Shown in pieces: positions 6,836-7,442 of a stretch of 7,442 nt of DNA. Numbering within the stretch: the first letter of the stretch is position 1; each line of letters opens with the position of its first letter. The notes below the pieces were generated by a model. That model was not told where the DNA came from and did no database searches. It worked only from the letters and a program-made list of their open reading frames with translations. Made by a program: the position numbers and the translations under genes. Source of the DNA: Flavobacteriaceae bacterium (GTDB lineage Bacteria > Bacteroidota > Bacteroidia > Flavobacteriales > Flavobacteriaceae); NCBI GenBank assembly GCA_030618945.1, contig JAUXCI010000123.1, positions 1-7,442 on the forward strand, given 5' to 3'.

Positions 6836-7442
6836 TTAATTATTTTGTGATATTGTAGATAATTGCTCTCTTGTTTTAGTCAATTCTGCGTGAAGCTTAG
6901 CGGCCAGGCCTTCCACTTCAGGTAATTTCTCTGATTCAGGGAAATTTTTATTAAACTTACCATAGGCCAAAAGGGCATCAGACAATCTTTCTTCTTTTTT
7001 ACTGAGGATACTTTTCATCCCTAAATAATATGCCGATTTGAAGCTGTAGTAAAAAGTCTCTTCCTTATATTCCGACCCAAGATGATCTTCATTAAAGTTT
7101 TCAAAAGCCTGAATAGCAGCTTTATAATTTTCAGTATGGTAATATTGTCTTGCTACTTCAAAATCCTTGAACTGTAGTTTATTATTTAATTCAGCATAAT
7201 CCTTATTCGCTTCGGCTATCAAAGAAGAATTTGGATACCTATCAATATAATTTTGATAAGCCGTCAAAGCTTTATAAGTATCCTCCTGATCTCTACTATA
7301 AATGGGAGCTGCCAAATAATAACTTTTTGCACTGTAATATGCAGCTTCCTCTACTTTAGTACTCTCAGGATAATTAGTGATGAATTTTGAAAAATAATAC
7401 GATGACATGGAATAGTTCTCAGTCTGGAAATAACTATCAGAG
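6836..7442 (-). CDS. bamD: Outer membrane protein assembly factor BamD, 5' end cut by window edge
   Basis: BamD is a periplasmic lipoprotein made of TPR repeats that works with BamA to insert beta-barrel proteins in the outer membrane. The stop is at 6836-6838 and 201 residues are visible; the frame stays open to the right edge, so the internal Met at 7406-7408 is not the start. About 60-70 N-terminal residues, including the signal peptide and lipobox, should lie outside. Visible TPR-like helices include SSYYFSKFITNYPES, then YKALTAYQNYIDRYPNS, then the pair around ENYKAAIQAFENFNEDHLGS and LLAYGKFNKNFPES. These have the typical aromatic/Ala pattern with YP or FP turns. It heads the visible operon, 3 bases before rpoZ. 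The motif YYFSKFITNYPES followed by AAYYSAKSYYLAAP matches Bacteroidota BamD as I recall it. Confidence 0.92.
   Translation of the reverse strand, partial: SDSYFQTENYSMSSYYFSKFITNYPESTKVEEAAYYSAKSYYLAAPIYSRDQEDTYKALTAYQNYIDRYPNSSLIAEANKDYAELNNKLQFKDFEVARQYYHTENYKAAIQAFENFNEDHLGSEYKEETFYYSFKSAYYLGMKSILSKKEERLSDALLAYGKFNKNFPESEKLPEVEGLAAKLHAELTKTREQLSTISQNN

Noticed and set aside
7406..7408. ATG as the start of the rightmost gene
   Set aside because: The same frame continues without a stop to the window edge and the upstream residues continue the BamD TPR pattern, so this is an internal Met in a truncated gene.
1..7442. CRISPR array, insertion sequence, phage or defence island
   Set aside because: No regularly spaced repeats, terminal inverted repeats, transposase, integrase or unfamiliar gene cluster are visible; every gene belongs to a housekeeping family or the known DUF4835 family.

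Overview
This window is AT-rich bacterial DNA that fits Bacteroidota, probably Flavobacteriales or a close relative such as Cytophagales. Three things point there. The gene order bamD, rpoZ, coaBC, DUF4835/PorD, recN is one I recall as characteristic of that phylum. The omega subunit and DUF4835 proteins are of the Bacteroidota type. Candidate promoters look like TAnnTTTG rather than TATAAT, and the leaders are A/T-rich with little Shine-Dalgarno signal. I cannot name a genus from the sequence alone.

All eight genes lie on the minus strand, so transcription runs from right to left. From the right edge come the C-terminal 201 residues of BamD (outer-membrane protein assembly lipoprotein, cut by the window edge), an RNA polymerase omega-type subunit, the bifunctional CoaBC (coenzyme A synthesis), a secreted DUF4835/PorD-family protein, and RecN (DNA break repair ATPase). 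The first four are packed with gaps of 3 and 5 bases and one 8-base overlap, so they are almost certainly co-transcribed. RecN follows after 69 bases and may have its own promoter as well.

FabI (enoyl-ACP reductase, fatty-acid synthesis) comes next. It has its own -7 element and ends at a strong intrinsic terminator. After a 260-base spacer with a candidate promoter, a separate unit encodes EtfB and the first 186 residues of EtfA, which runs off the left edge. This is the long, FixA-like EtfB type whose signature resembles electron-bifurcating flavoproteins, not the short EtfB of ordinary beta-oxidation.

Taken together this is core housekeeping chromosome: envelope assembly, transcription, CoA and fatty-acid metabolism, secretion, DNA repair and electron transfer. 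I see no mobile element, CRISPR array, tRNA, rRNA, phage gene or obvious new defence system. The points most worth checking are the bifurcation-type EtfB, the substituted CoaC active-site positions in CoaBC, and the unexplained role of the DUF4835 protein coupled to CoaBC.
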